A stretch of 64,000 nt of DNA from Saprospiraceae bacterium. GTDB taxonomy: Bacteria > Bacteroidota > Bacteroidia > Chitinophagales > Saprospiraceae. Under the pieces are notes generated by a model. That model did not search any database, had not been told where the DNA came from, and was given only the letters and a program-made list of their open reading frames with translations. The stretch's first letter is position 1; each line of letters begins with the position of its first letter. Below, one piece after another: positions 8,484 to 17,570 of this stretch. The stretch is from positions 1 through 64,000 of the forward strand of contig JAHDES010000021.1 of NCBI GenBank assembly GCA_020628645.1, written 5' to 3'. Both the position numbers and the translations under genes were made by a program.

Positions 8484-11351
8484 TCACTGCTTAATAATCT
8501 TCTTCAAACAAACTTGTGCATTTTGATTGTTCGTGATTTCAACAAAGTGAAGCCCCACAGGTAATTCTGAAATATCTATAAAATGAGAATTTCCAGAGCA
8601 ATTAATCGTTCTAATGACCATGCCATTCGTATCAATTATTTTAATGGTATAACCACTCATCAATCCCGTAATTTCAAAAATTCCATCTGTAGGATTGGGT
8701 AAAAGTGTAATGGCTTCTTGTTCCAAAAGCACGTCTACATCCGTTAACTCACAATTGGTATCAAAATAAGTACACAAAATTTCATCTAGTTGAAAGAAGA
8801 TGGAATCCGCAGTAGTGTTATCATAAGTGAGGAGCATATCATCATAACGAACTCGATGATGTTCTTCTATATTTGGGGTAATGATCGAATGAATGGCTTG
8901 AAATTCAGCAGCATTATTCGGTACGAGTGATCGGTAATGTAAAATACGTTCCTTGATGCGATTTTCTTTATCGTAATTATCCAATTGATTAATTAAGGAT
9001 GGCGAAGGAATACTTCCCCAAAGATGCCAAAGTGGCGCAAAATTAAAACCTAATTGATCGGAAGCTACCTCGATATATTCATCTGGAGAAACATATTCAA
9101 TACCATCAGCGGGTTCTGGTCCGTTTAAAAAGAGATCATACCAATGTTGATGAATCAAACCTAAAGTATCCCAAGAAAACAGTCGAGCGACATCTGTATA
9201 TTTTGCGACCCCTCTCAGTTGATACGATACTTCTAAATACTCCGCAGGTTCTCCTTTTCTAAATCGAGGATCTAAAATCCAATCTAAAGCAGCTTGATCG
9301 CCATCTAAAAATTGAAAGCCAGAAGAATAGTACAAAGCCGTATCCAAAGGTACGCCAAATACCATATTAAATGCGGTTACATTGATGATGTCAACATTGG
9401 TTTCTCCTTCTTCAAACATGGTGGGGATGCTGTGTAAATGTCCTAATTCGTGTAGCATCGTTGTACCATCATAGGTACTCATATAAATTTGAGGATCTAT
9501 TGCAGAAACAGGAAGTGCAAATACATCTGCTTCATTCAAATCTCCATTAGGAATCGACATTGGATAAGCAGCTGGATAAGTCCCTTGTGTATAGGATTGT
9601 GGTTCAGAGATGATGTATTCTGAACGTATTTTTGTAGATGGACGCCCTGTAATGACATTAAACTGTCCGACCATGGCATTTAAAGGGGTTAAAATGGCAT
9701 CAGCATCTGGAGAAATCTCCGCGAGTGCTTTAGGAAAGGTACACATAAAATTATCAGATTCGATATCCACCCAATTGACGTATCCATTACTCAAATCCGT
9801 TTGATATTGTGTAAGGCTATTCGTAAAACCAGTTTTTGTGCTGTAATAAGGTGATTTGACCGCATTAGCGAAGGAAACATTGACACTTCCAAAATTTGAA
9901 CCATCTGGAAAGACCAAGTAGATAGCACCTCCAAATGGATTGGCAACGGATATGGAGGTATTGGTGACCTCAAATTTGGTTGCCATCATTGGAAATCGCT
10001 GAAATCCTCTATGGTCTTCTCGAATATCGATATAGTGCGCCCCTACATGTATTTTGACGCCTTGATTTAAGATAGCTGAAGGCAAGCTAACATCAACTAT
10101 TTCGCCTGGGGCAGCGTAGTATCCTGTTGGGCGTATCACCTCTTCTGGGTTATTCAAATAGAAACCTGGACTTGTATTATAGGTTCCATCAATTGTTGCT
10201 GTTCCTGAAATTCTGGGGGCTGTCGTTTCCACTATACCGGGCATCAGTTCATGATCTAAAAAACTAATACCAGCCATCGAACTGACATTTGAATTCGTAT
10301 ACAAATTATCAATCATATATTGCATCAACATAAACTGTAAAGCACGAGGCGCACTCACTTCTTTAGGATCAATATATTCAGCGTAAAATTCATAAACCGT
10401 TCCTTCTTCTTGCTCATAAATGGATAGATAACTCAAAATATCCGCTGTAATCGCAGCATAAGTATTATCATCCCAATTATCAACAATAGTAGTGAGTTGA
10501 GTTTGCTGCTGACTAGATGACAAAATAGCTGTACCGTTAATATGATTCGTCATTGCGGTAAGTGCCGTAGCTACCGCAGCGGCGTTTCCAACAGAAATGG
10601 GATTATAAATCTTTATATAATCAATAGATACTTCCGCATAGGCATATTCCTCAAAACCTTGTACATTGTCTAAATCTGTTCCTACCCAAAGTTCTTGCGA
10701 ATTTAAGGATGTTTTAAAATTGGCAAGATCAACATAATACGTATTAAAAGGGAAGTGGTGGTAATAACCATTTAATTTATAGACAATACTTGGTCTATTT
10801 GTGTTTAATCGCATGATTACTTTAAGCTCCGTCCAAACATTTTCTTGAATTAAGTCATTAAAGATAAAAATACCTTCACCGCCTTGCTCATCACCAAAAG
10901 ACATTGCTAAACGGTATTCATCATCCATTTCAATCACAAAAATATCAAAGCCTTTTTCACTAATGAAGTTGGGTTTATTCGAGATCAAAATACGCTTTCC
11001 ATCTTGCCCAAATTCTCCTGTTCCTGAAAAAGGTGAATCCGCATAAGTATTCGTGACTTTAAAGCGAATTTGTAGTTCTACATCTTGATTAGGATCAATA
11101 GTTTGGTGTAAAGCAACGGGCATACTCAAGTAATCGTCTCCGTCGAGTTGTACGACTTGATTTCCTCCATCATTTATAAGAGTTGGATTTCCAAAAGCAG
11201 TGGGTGAAAAGCCAGTTACTACATCGTTCAAATTGGTGTTGAAGGGAAAATCGGCTATTTGTGCATGTGATAAAGTAGTGGCAATTAGTACGAGTACATA
11301 AATACTACTTTTGTAAAAGTGTTTAAGGAAATTGATTTGGGATAAATTCAT
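8484..11351 (-). CDS. secreted M60-family zinc metallopeptidase, LamG-like N-terminus, T9SS type A
   Basis: Cell-surface or secreted peptidase of 955 residues. The signal peptide ends LSHAQ near residue 31. Residues ~35-250 have the pattern of a LamG/concanavalin-A-like carbohydrate-binding fold (DGDDYLSMP, later VSIDYIKIYNP). The M60 (enhancin/mucinase) region covers ~385-760: the lead-in TGYYAAPGEIVDVSLP and FGGAIYLVFP are typical, and the zinc motif HELGH is at 634-638, with Glu650 in GETNV as the likely third ligand (HEXXH plus 11 residues plus Glu). The last ~75 residues are a type A sorting domain (LLPNPTDGIFEI, then LPVGLHFVEI, then KKIIKQ). M60 enzymes cleave O-glycosylated mucin-like proteins, so degradation of host or environmental glycoprotein is the likely job. 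The shared terminator at 7645-7689 suggests one transcript with the small cargo downstream. Confidence 0.85.
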   Translation of the reverse strand: MNLSQINFLKHFYKSSIYVLVLIATTLSHAQIADFPFNTNLNDVVTGFSPTAFGNPTLINDGGNQVVQLDGDDYLSMPVALHQTIDPNQDVELQIRFKVTNTYADSPFSGTGEFGQDGKRILISNKPNFISEKGFDIFVIEMDDEYRLAMSFGDEQGGEGIFIFNDLIQENVWTELKVIMRLNTNRPSIVYKLNGYYHHFPFNTYYVDLANFKTSLNSQELWVGTDLDNVQGFEEYAYAEVSIDYIKIYNPISVGNAAAVATALTAMTNHINGTAILSSSQQQTQLTTIVDNWDDNTYAAITADILSYLSIYEQEEGTVYEFYAEYIDPKEVSAPRALQFMLMQYMIDNLYTNSNVSSMAGISFLDHELMPGIVETTAPRISGTATIDGTYNTSPGFYLNNPEEVIRPTGYYAAPGEIVDVSLPSAILNQGVKIHVGAHYIDIREDHRGFQRFPMMATKFEVTNTSISVANPFGGAIYLVFPDGSNFGSVNVSFANAVKSPYYSTKTGFTNSLTQYQTDLSNGYVNWVDIESDNFMCTFPKALAEISPDADAILTPLNAMVGQFNVITGRPSTKIRSEYIISEPQSYTQGTYPAAYPMSIPNGDLNEADVFALPVSAIDPQIYMSTYDGTTMLHELGHLHSIPTMFEEGETNVDIINVTAFNMVFGVPLDTALYYSSGFQFLDGDQAALDWILDPRFRKGEPAEYLEVSYQLRGVAKYTDVARLFSWDTLGLIHQHWYDLFLNGPEPADGIEYVSPDEYIEVASDQLGFNFAPLWHLWGSIPSPSLINQLDNYDKENRIKERILHYRSLVPNNAAEFQAIHSIITPNIEEHHRVRYDDMLLTYDNTTADSIFFQLDEILCTYFDTNCELTDVDVLLEQEAITLLPNPTDGIFEITGLMSGYTIKIIDTNGMVIRTINCSGNSHFIDISELPVGLHFVEITNNQNAQVCLKKIIKQ

Positions 11352-11500
11352 AAATGATAAGTGTTTAAGATTAATCTTGAATCACTGCTTTGAAATATAA
11401 ATTAGGATTTGTTGGATAAGCGATTTAAATAAAATGCTGTCCTATAAATTATTAGTAGGTAGGAAATATTTAGGAATAAATTGTAGGAAACGATATTCTT

Positions 11501-11646
11501 AGTAGTTGGGCACGAATAAATTTACATTCTTAATTCCTCGAATTAACTCAATTAACTTCATTTTCAATGACTTACCTGTCCGCATGACAGGCGGGTAATT
11601 TTCGCTATTTCAAGGAAAGTAAATTTATTTTCTCCGCGTGCCTTAG
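11501..11646. repeat. dispersed repeat R1, copy 1 (146 bp, inverted relative to copy 2)
   Basis: This stretch is closely similar to the reverse complement of 17422-17565. Conserved blocks include AATAAATTTACATTCTT, ATTCCTCGAATTA and the right end AAATTTATTTTCTCCGCG. The middle differs: this copy holds a small GC-rich hairpin (CCTGTC-CGCAT-GACAGG). The right end runs into the stop codon of the 11643-11984 gene. The rest of the 11352-11642 gap shows nothing else recognisable. Confidence 0.8.
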
Positions 11647-11984
11647 GGTGAACGAACGTTTAAATTTTGGAAAACAATATTCATTAACAAAAGAGTAGCA
11701 TCATTTCCTGTGATGAGGTACTTATCGTCCTCATCTACAGGATTTTTTAGGATGGCAGAAGCATCTTCTGTCTCTAAATAATTTTCAAAAGTGTTCCCTA
11801 TAATTCTGGCTTGAATAATAGAAAGATTTGGTTTTTTGAGCTGTATGATTTCTGAGTATGTAGCAACCATACACTTTGTAGAACAATCATGCTGTGTTTC
11901 GTTTGGTTGAGTAAGATTATTTATTTGGAGGAGAAAGATTGTAAAACTAATTACACCTATAGCTAATGTAATTTTGGGCAGCAT
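11643..11984 (-). CDS. hypothetical small membrane-anchored protein
   Basis: 113 residues. The N-terminus (about 4-20, ITLAIGVISFTIFLL) is a single membrane anchor or uncleaved signal; the remaining ~90 residues would be outside the cytoplasm. Two cysteines (CSTKC) lie close behind the anchor and could form a disulfide or bind metal. No family is recognised. It stands alone on the minus strand, 140 bp downstream of the DUF1801 gene, and its stop codon lies within repeat R1. The ORF is real-looking because of the clear anchor plus soluble domain, but it has no homology support here. Confidence 0.5.
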   Translation of the reverse strand: MLPKITLAIGVISFTIFLLQINNLTQPNETQHDCSTKCMVATYSEIIQLKKPNLSIIQARIIGNTFENYLETEDASAILKNPVDEDDKYLITGNDATLLLMNIVFQNLNVRSP

Positions 11985-12124
11985 AAAGAAATGTGTTTAT
12001 TAAATTGGATTGGGTAAAAACTAGTTTTATTCTATCAATTTAGGAATTATATCTATAAAGAGGGGAGGCATTTTCCGAAAGAACAGTTTCAACTTCCGAG
12101 TGATTGATTTCTGTTTCCGAAGCA

Positions 12125-12562
12125 TTAATGTTTCTTTCCCAAGAGTGGCAAATGTTTGAGGCGATGATAATTTAAAGCAAGCGAAATACAATCTTTTAGG
12201 GCTTCCTCTGGAATGTCTTCTTCTAATTGAAACAGTATTGCTCTCGTTTTTTCATACTGAAAAAGATCACCATAAATAGCTTTAAAGGTCGGTACTAATT
12301 TAGAGGTACATTTGAAATAGATGGCATATTGTTCTGGCGTTTTGGCTTTCCAATCCATACGAATGGTACTGCCTTTTTTGACTAAGTAGCTTGGTTCGCC
12401 CCATTTGAGCGTTTCTTCTAGGTGAGTAATATTTTCGTCCTCAGTGGCAGTGGTGATAATAAGTTGTCTTAAATAGATAAGTTTTTCTTTTACAAGAGGA
12501 GAATAAGTTTGAAATTTCTCTTCTACTACTGGATCTTGTTCTATAATAAGTGCTCCAATCAT
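12125..12562 (-). CDS. DUF1801 domain protein
   Basis: 145 residues from the ATG at 12562. This start is chosen because its ATGA overlaps the stop of the aminotransferase gene by 4 bp, giving translational coupling; a longer in-frame start at 12637 would lie inside that gene. The sequence fits DUF1801 (YdhG-like): LRQLIITTA in the first helix, then the conserved LKWGEPSY, an IRMDWK strand, and QYAIYFKC. Family members are small cytoplasmic proteins of uncertain biochemical role with a fold related to the frataxin-like YdhG group. The overlap indicates one operon with the HisC-like gene, but no functional link between the two is established. Confidence 0.8.
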   Translation of the reverse strand: MIGALIIEQDPVVEEKFQTYSPLVKEKLIYLRQLIITTATEDENITHLEETLKWGEPSYLVKKGSTIRMDWKAKTPEQYAIYFKCTSKLVPTFKAIYGDLFQYEKTRAILFQLEEDIPEEALKDCISLALNYHRLKHLPLLGKKH

Positions 12563-13665
12563 TTCCCTAAAACCACTTTTAAACCAGCAATAAAAGCACG
12601 ATTGGCTGCTGCTGTTCCTATTGTCACACGTACACAACCGGGTGCGCCAAAGCTCGTTGCAGGACGCACCATAATGCCTTCTTGTAAAATGCGATCTCTA
12701 AATTCTATCTCTGACATTGGAGGATTAAGTAGAATAAAATTAGCTTGACTTTTCCAATATTTGATCCCTATTTTATCCAATTCTGGATAGAGATAAGTCT
12801 TTCCTTCATTAACCACTTGAACCGTTTTTTGAATAAATGCATCATCGTCCAAAGCAGCAATAGCTGCCTCTAATGAAAGGGTATTGATCAAAAATGGGCG
12901 GCGTAATCGACTAACATATTTAGCAATTTCAGTTGTACTATACGCATAACCAACTCGTAATCCTGCTAAACCATACGCCTTTGAAAAACTATTAATCGCA
13001 ATAACATTTTTTCCAGCAAACACATAAGGCAAACCTCTTGTATAATCATCTGCCGTCGCAAATTGATAATACACCTCATCATAAATCACAACTACATGTT
13101 CGGGCACTTCTTCAAGGAGAGCATCTACTTGTGCTTTAGGAATATGCGTACCCGTAGGATTATTAGGACTACACAGCCAAATTAAACGTGTTTTATCTGT
13201 AATGGCATTAAGAATTCCTTTTACATCCAACTCAAACTGATTGCCTATCAAAGGAATATCTATTGCTTTTGCGCCTACTTTTTTTGGGAAACTACTGTAG
13301 GGAATGAATGCTGCATTTGAAAAAATGCATTCTAAACCTTCCCCTAAAAAAGCATTGACAATCAATTGTATAATCCCCACTCCACTATTGTCTGTGATAA
13401 ACTGATCGGCACTTAACTGGTAATCGTAAAAATGGCTCAATGCTTTTCTGAATCGTTCATCGGAAGGATCAGGATAAACATGTAATTTTTGGAGATGCGC
13501 CTGAATAGCAGCTACTGCCTTGGGCGATGCGCCTAGAGGATTTTCATTAGAAGATAATTTATAAAGTGGTTTGTCAATCTTAATACTATCAGCCGATGGG
13601 CCTCCTTTGTAGCCATCTATTTCATTTTGTAAATAGGGCTTAAAAGGCGAAATGGTGTTGGACAT
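12559..13665 (-). CDS. HisC-like PLP-dependent aminotransferase
   Basis: Fold-type I aminotransferase, class I/II, of 368 residues, closest in pattern to histidinol-phosphate transaminase and related amino-acid transaminases. Visible landmarks are SSNENPLG near 38-45 (substrate and phosphate binding), NNPTG at 168-172, the cofactor-contacting Asp196 in IYDEVYY, the Schiff-base Lys229 in NSFSKAYGLAGLRVGY, and the C-terminal carboxylate-binding Arg in VRVTIGT. No other his genes are nearby, so it may act in another pathway (aromatic amino acids, for example) rather than histidine synthesis. It is cytoplasmic. It leads an operon with the DUF1801 gene (4-bp overlap) and has a good promoter motif about 40 bp upstream. 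Confidence 0.85.
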   Translation of the reverse strand: MSNTISPFKPYLQNEIDGYKGGPSADSIKIDKPLYKLSSNENPLGASPKAVAAIQAHLQKLHVYPDPSDERFRKALSHFYDYQLSADQFITDNSGVGIIQLIVNAFLGEGLECIFSNAAFIPYSSFPKKVGAKAIDIPLIGNQFELDVKGILNAITDKTRLIWLCSPNNPTGTHIPKAQVDALLEEVPEHVVVIYDEVYYQFATADDYTRGLPYVFAGKNVIAINSFSKAYGLAGLRVGYAYSTTEIAKYVSRLRRPFLINTLSLEAAIAALDDDAFIQKTVQVVNEGKTYLYPELDKIGIKYWKSQANFILLNPPMSEIEFRDRILQEGIMVRPATSFGAPGCVRVTIGTAAANRAFIAGLKVVLGK

Positions 13666-13701
13666 GTATAATTTGGTTTTTAAACTATTTAGTTAGTACA
13701 A

Positions 13702-13709
13702 CAAATATA
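13702..13709 (-). promoter_or_regulatory. TAnnTTTG promoter element of the aminotransferase operon
   Basis: On the minus strand the sequence reads TATATTTG, an exact match to the Bacteroidota -7 consensus, 36 bp before the ATG. A TTTG is found 15 bp further upstream (13725-13728), slightly closer than the usual -33 spacing. Confidence 0.55.
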
Positions 13710-13754
13710 CAGTTTTATAGTTTGCAAAAAACAAGTCCATTAAAAGAAATAATA

Positions 13755-14672
13755 TTACCCGACTGTTTCAATCAAGAAGAAGAGATAAAATAAGAGAAGC
13801 AAAACACCTTCCCATTGGGTGATTTTTTTATTATTAGAAGTGATGCCAAAGATAATTGTCATAGCCACCATAAATGGTAAACTAAAAGACAGCATCGTTT
13901 CAGAAATTTTGAGTGTACCAAATAATGAAGCAATTCCTGTCACAACATAAGTATTGAAAATATTAGAGCCCAATACATTTCCAACAGCCATAGAAGTTTT
14001 CCCTTTACGAGCAGCATTCATACTTACGATTACTTCTGGAAGAGAGGTGCCTAATGCAACTCCTGTAATGGCAATAATTTCAGGTGATACTCCAGCAAAT
14101 TCGGAGAGTTTACACAAGGCAGTAATAGTATAATCTGCTCCAACTGCAACTAAAGCTCCTGCTAATATCAGTAAAATATAATCTTTCCATGATACTGGGG
14201 TTCGCTCATTCTCTTCGCCCTCATCACTTTGAAAAGAGTAACTCAAAAACAAAACGATACCCAACAAAAGAACAATACTCTCCAGTCGTGTCACCTCATA
14301 ATCATGAGCTACAAAATATAATAAAAAAGCAGACCCCCACAAATATGGCATATCGACATGCCAAATATTGTACTCTAAATCTATTTGCTTGACCACAATA
14401 GCAACCAAGCCCAATACCAAAGCAATATTGGTAATATTTGATCCTACTACATTTGCTAGTACAATTTCTGATTGCCCATCTAAAACAGCAACTACTGAAG
14501 TAGCTAATTCTGGTAAGGATGTACCAAAAGCAATAATTGTTACGCCAATAATAAAAGGCGAAATACCAAGTGATAGCCCAATTTTTTCCGCCTCATCAAT
14601 AAACTTATCAGAAGCCCATAACAAGACCGCCAAGGCTACGATAAACATTCCAATATAAGCTACAATTTCCAA
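13755..14672 (-). CDS. calcium/sodium antiporter (CaCA family, YrbG-like)
   Basis: Inner-membrane cation exchanger of 305 residues with about ten membrane segments in two homologous halves. Both alpha repeats are present: GTSLPELATS at 50-59 followed by NVVGSNITN, and GTSLPEVIVS at 208-217 followed by NVLGSNIFN. The acidic residues of the repeats (Glu55, Glu213) are the expected ion ligands. A charged cytoplasmic loop (SDEGEENERT, about 149-158) separates the halves. The family exchanges Ca2+ for Na+ (sometimes K+ or H+), usually exporting calcium. Length and layout match the prokaryotic YrbG group. It is a single gene with no obvious partner. Confidence 0.9.
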   Translation of the reverse strand: MEIVAYIGMFIVALAVLLWASDKFIDEAEKIGLSLGISPFIIGVTIIAFGTSLPELATSVVAVLDGQSEIVLANVVGSNITNIALVLGLVAIVVKQIDLEYNIWHVDMPYLWGSAFLLYFVAHDYEVTRLESIVLLLGIVLFLSYSFQSDEGEENERTPVSWKDYILLILAGALVAVGADYTITALCKLSEFAGVSPEIIAITGVALGTSLPEVIVSMNAARKGKTSMAVGNVLGSNIFNTYVVTGIASLFGTLKISETMLSFSLPFMVAMTIIFGITSNNKKITQWEGVLLLLFYLFFLIETVG

Positions 14673-15012
14673 TACTTCTTGATTTAATGTCCTTTAAATA
14701 TATTGATAAAACAGAATATATCTTTTTTCAAGCTTGATTTCCTAAAACTTCTTACATTAATTTGTCACAATGCAGGCGCAAATGTACATCTTTTTCTTTT
14801 TGAAAACTCCATAAATGAAAAAGAGGTTGCAGAATTACTATGAAATCTAGTGTAAAATGGACAAAGTTCTCTATAAAAAAGACAAAAATAAAATGTGATT
14901 TCTCAATGAAATTGTACTTTTGCACTTCTAACCAAATAGTTTCCTAAACAACAGCATCCTTATTGCTGTAAATCCGTTTATAACATCTTAAACAGTGATT
15001 TGATTTCCACTT
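14673..15012. other. intergenic region between divergent antiporter and GH57 genes
   Basis: This 340-bp stretch separates divergently transcribed genes and should hold both promoters. The only clear element is the plus-strand motif at 14915-14922. No ORF or RNA gene is recognised. Confidence 0.6.
14915..14922 (+). promoter_or_regulatory. TAnnTTTG promoter element for the GH57 gene
   Basis: TACTTTTG matches the Bacteroidota -7 consensus exactly. It predicts a leader of roughly 80 nt before the ATG at 15013. The -33 region holds only a weak TGTG. Confidence 0.5.
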
Positions 15013-17415
15013 ATGAAAAATAAATACATCTGTATTCACGGTCATTTTTACCAACCCCCACGCGAAAATGCTTGGTTAGAAACAGTAGAATTACAAGATT
15101 CTGCTCTACCCTTTCACGATTGGAATGAGCGCATCAATTTTGAATGCTATGCTCCCAATTCTGCTGCTCGAATCTTAAATGAGCAACAAAATATCATCAA
15201 AATCACCAATAATTACTCCAAGATCAATTTCAATTTTGGCCCCACGCTCTTATCTTGGATGGAACAAGCCGACCCCGATGCTTATCGGGCTATTCTAGAA
15301 GCAGATCAAAAAAGCCAAACGCGCTATAATGGGCATGGTTCTGCCATAGCGCAAGCACATAGTCACTTGATTCTTCCACTTTGTAATGCTAGAGATAAAG
15401 AAACTCAAGTCATCTGGGGAATCAAAGATTTTGAACATCGTTTTGGGCGAAAACCTGAAGGTATGTGGCTCGCTGAAACGGCTACCAATACGGATTCTTT
15501 AGAAGTTTTAGCAGCACAAGGAATAAAATATACAATCCTCGCTCCACGCCAAGCAAAAGCTTATCGTAAAATTGGTGAAAAAAATTGGCATCAACTACCA
15601 CATGATAGTGTTGACCCTCGTCGTCCCTATCTTTGCAATTTACCTTCTGGAAAATCGATTTATTTATTTTTCTATGATGGAAATGTAGCCCAAGATGTAG
15701 CTTTTAATGGTTTACTGAATAATGGAAAAGCTTTCGCTAATCGTTTAATTCAAGCATTTGATAAAAACGATGAACCTCAAATTGTGCATATTGCTACGGA
15801 CGGAGAAAGCTACGGACACCACCATCGTTATGGCGAAATGGCATTGGCTGATTGTTTAAATAATATTGGAGAAAAAGGAATTGCTCAACTTACAAATTAT
15901 GGTGAATATCTAGATCTTTTTCCACCTACCTATGAGATTCAAATTCATGAAAATAGTTCTTGGAGTTGCGTACATGGTGTAGAACGATGGAAAAGTAATT
16001 GTGGTTGTAATACAGGTGGTCGTCCACATTGGAATCAAGAATGGCGGTCGCATTTAAGAAACTTATTAGATTGGTTACGAGATGAATTGATCCCTATTTA
16101 TGAGCGAGAAGCAGGTAAACTGCTGAAAGATGTATGGGCAGCTCGAAATGATTTTATTGAGGTTTTATTAAATCGAAATGATGAAAGTGTAGATGCCTTC
16201 ATAAAGCAACATGCTAAAAAAGCATTGGGGAAAAATCAAAAAATTCAACTCTTACGTTTAATGGAGATGCAGCGGCATGCTATGTTTATGTATACAAGTT
16301 GTGGTTGGTTTTTTGATGAAATTTCGGGTATCGAAACGAATCAAATTTTGCAATATGCCCTTCGTGCTATCAATTATGCTGAACAAGTTGGAGGTATTAA
16401 TTTACATCCTGCCTTTCTCAAAAAATTAGAAAAAGCACCGAGCAATGTTTATAAAAATGGAGCAGTCAGTTATAAAGACCATGTCATTCCTGCCAAGGTA
16501 GATTTGGTACGAGTAGGAATGCATTATGCTGTATTATCTTTATTTGAGAAACAACCTCAACGCCTTGAATTTTTAAACTATATCGCTACCACAGAATTTT
16601 TTGAGCGCATAGAGGCTGGTAATATGAAACTGGCAATCGGTCGTACCACCGTTAAATCCAAAATCACTTATTCCGAAAAGCACTTTAGTTTTGGGGTTTT
16701 GTATTTGGGCCAACAAAATATCATTGGTAATATTTCCATTGATATGAAAAAATCTACTTTTGATGAAATGCATCAAAAAATAACCACTGCTTTTCATTCT
16801 ACCAATTTGGGGGATGCTATAGGCACGATGAAAGATTATTTTGATGGTAATCGTTTTACCATTTGGCATTTATTTAGAGATCAAAAACGAAAAATTCTTC
16901 GCCAAATCAGTAAAGAATCGCTAAATCGTTCTGAGGCAGCATTTCGAGAAATTTATAAGGACAATTATCAATTGATGACTGGTATGGCACAAAGTAATAT
17001 CCCAATTCCTAGTGCCTATCGCTCTGCGGCTGAATACATTATCAATACGGATTTGCATCGTTTTTTCTTACAAAGCAACTTAAATATCGATGACTTAAAA
17101 CGTTTTACAGGCGAACTCAAAAAATGGGACATCAACCTCAACAATCAACAATCCTTTAAATTAGCCGCTAGTGAACGTCTCTTTTTTGAAATTAAAAAAA
17201 CTGCAATTGAGGGGGTTGAAATATCGCATTTAAAAATGCTTAATGAAATTTTTGATCTCTTAAAACAAATTCAGGTAGAATTAGATATTTGGAAGAGCCA
17301 AAATTTCTTTTTCTCCATTACAAAAGGCTATAAAAAAGGAGATTGGGTATTTAGCAATGAAGAATGGAAAAATGAGTTTATACGCCTCGGAAAGCATTTA
17401 AAAATAGTGATGTAG
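15013..17415 (+). CDS. glycoside hydrolase family 57 protein with DUF3536
   Basis: 800-residue cytoplasmic enzyme; no signal peptide is seen. The N-terminal half is a GH57 barrel: HGHFYQPPRE at 9-18, then GPTLLSWME, and the nucleophile-region motif GMWLAETA with Glu155 as candidate catalytic residue, followed by HIATDGESYGHHH, where the Asp is the candidate acid. The C-terminal half (from about 300, with CGCNTGGRPHWNQEWR) is the DUF3536 extension seen in a distinct GH57 subgroup. GH57 enzymes act on alpha-glucans (amylases, branching enzymes, 4-alpha-glucanotransferases). The exact reaction of the DUF3536 subgroup is not settled, so glycogen or malto-oligosaccharide metabolism is inference. 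It is a single-gene unit with a promoter motif upstream and repeat R1 immediately downstream. Confidence 0.9.
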   Translation: MKNKYICIHGHFYQPPRENAWLETVELQDSALPFHDWNERINFECYAPNSAARILNEQQNIIKITNNYSKINFNFGPTLLSWMEQADPDAYRAILEADQKSQTRYNGHGSAIAQAHSHLILPLCNARDKETQVIWGIKDFEHRFGRKPEGMWLAETATNTDSLEVLAAQGIKYTILAPRQAKAYRKIGEKNWHQLPHDSVDPRRPYLCNLPSGKSIYLFFYDGNVAQDVAFNGLLNNGKAFANRLIQAFDKNDEPQIVHIATDGESYGHHHRYGEMALADCLNNIGEKGIAQLTNYGEYLDLFPPTYEIQIHENSSWSCVHGVERWKSNCGCNTGGRPHWNQEWRSHLRNLLDWLRDELIPIYEREAGKLLKDVWAARNDFIEVLLNRNDESVDAFIKQHAKKALGKNQKIQLLRLMEMQRHAMFMYTSCGWFFDEISGIETNQILQYALRAINYAEQVGGINLHPAFLKKLEKAPSNVYKNGAVSYKDHVIPAKVDLVRVGMHYAVLSLFEKQPQRLEFLNYIATTEFFERIEAGNMKLAIGRTTVKSKITYSEKHFSFGVLYLGQQNIIGNISIDMKKSTFDEMHQKITTAFHSTNLGDAIGTMKDYFDGNRFTIWHLFRDQKRKILRQISKESLNRSEAAFREIYKDNYQLMTGMAQSNIPIPSAYRSAAEYIINTDLHRFFLQSNLNIDDLKRFTGELKKWDINLNNQQSFKLAASERLFFEIKKTAIEGVEISHLKMLNEIFDLLKQIQVELDIWKSQNFFFSITKGYKKGDWVFSNEEWKNEFIRLGKHLKIVM

Positions 17416-17421
17416 TATTAT

Positions 17422-17565
17422 CTAAGGCACGCGGAGAAAATAAATTTACTTTCCTTGAAATAGCGAAAATCATAAGTCATTGAAAATGCCTGTCCACCTT
17501 TGGTGGGAAGTTGATTGAGCTAATTCGAGGAATCAAGAATGTAAATTTATTCATGCCCCACTACT
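17422..17565. repeat. dispersed repeat R1, copy 2 (144 bp)
   Basis: Inverted copy of 11501-11646. Both outer thirds match closely, while the centre carries a different GC-rich palindrome (CCACCTTTGGTGG). It fills nearly the whole space between the stop of the GH57 gene and the stop of the convergent O-antigen-ligase-like gene, ending 5 bp from the latter. It may serve as a bidirectional 3'-end element. Confidence 0.8.
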
Positions 17566-17570
17566 AATAC

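Noticed and set aside
12563-12637. 25-residue upstream extension of the DUF1801 protein
   Set aside because: It lies inside the aminotransferase gene and is Cys/Ser-rich without family similarity; the ATGA overlap at 12559-12562 gives a better start.
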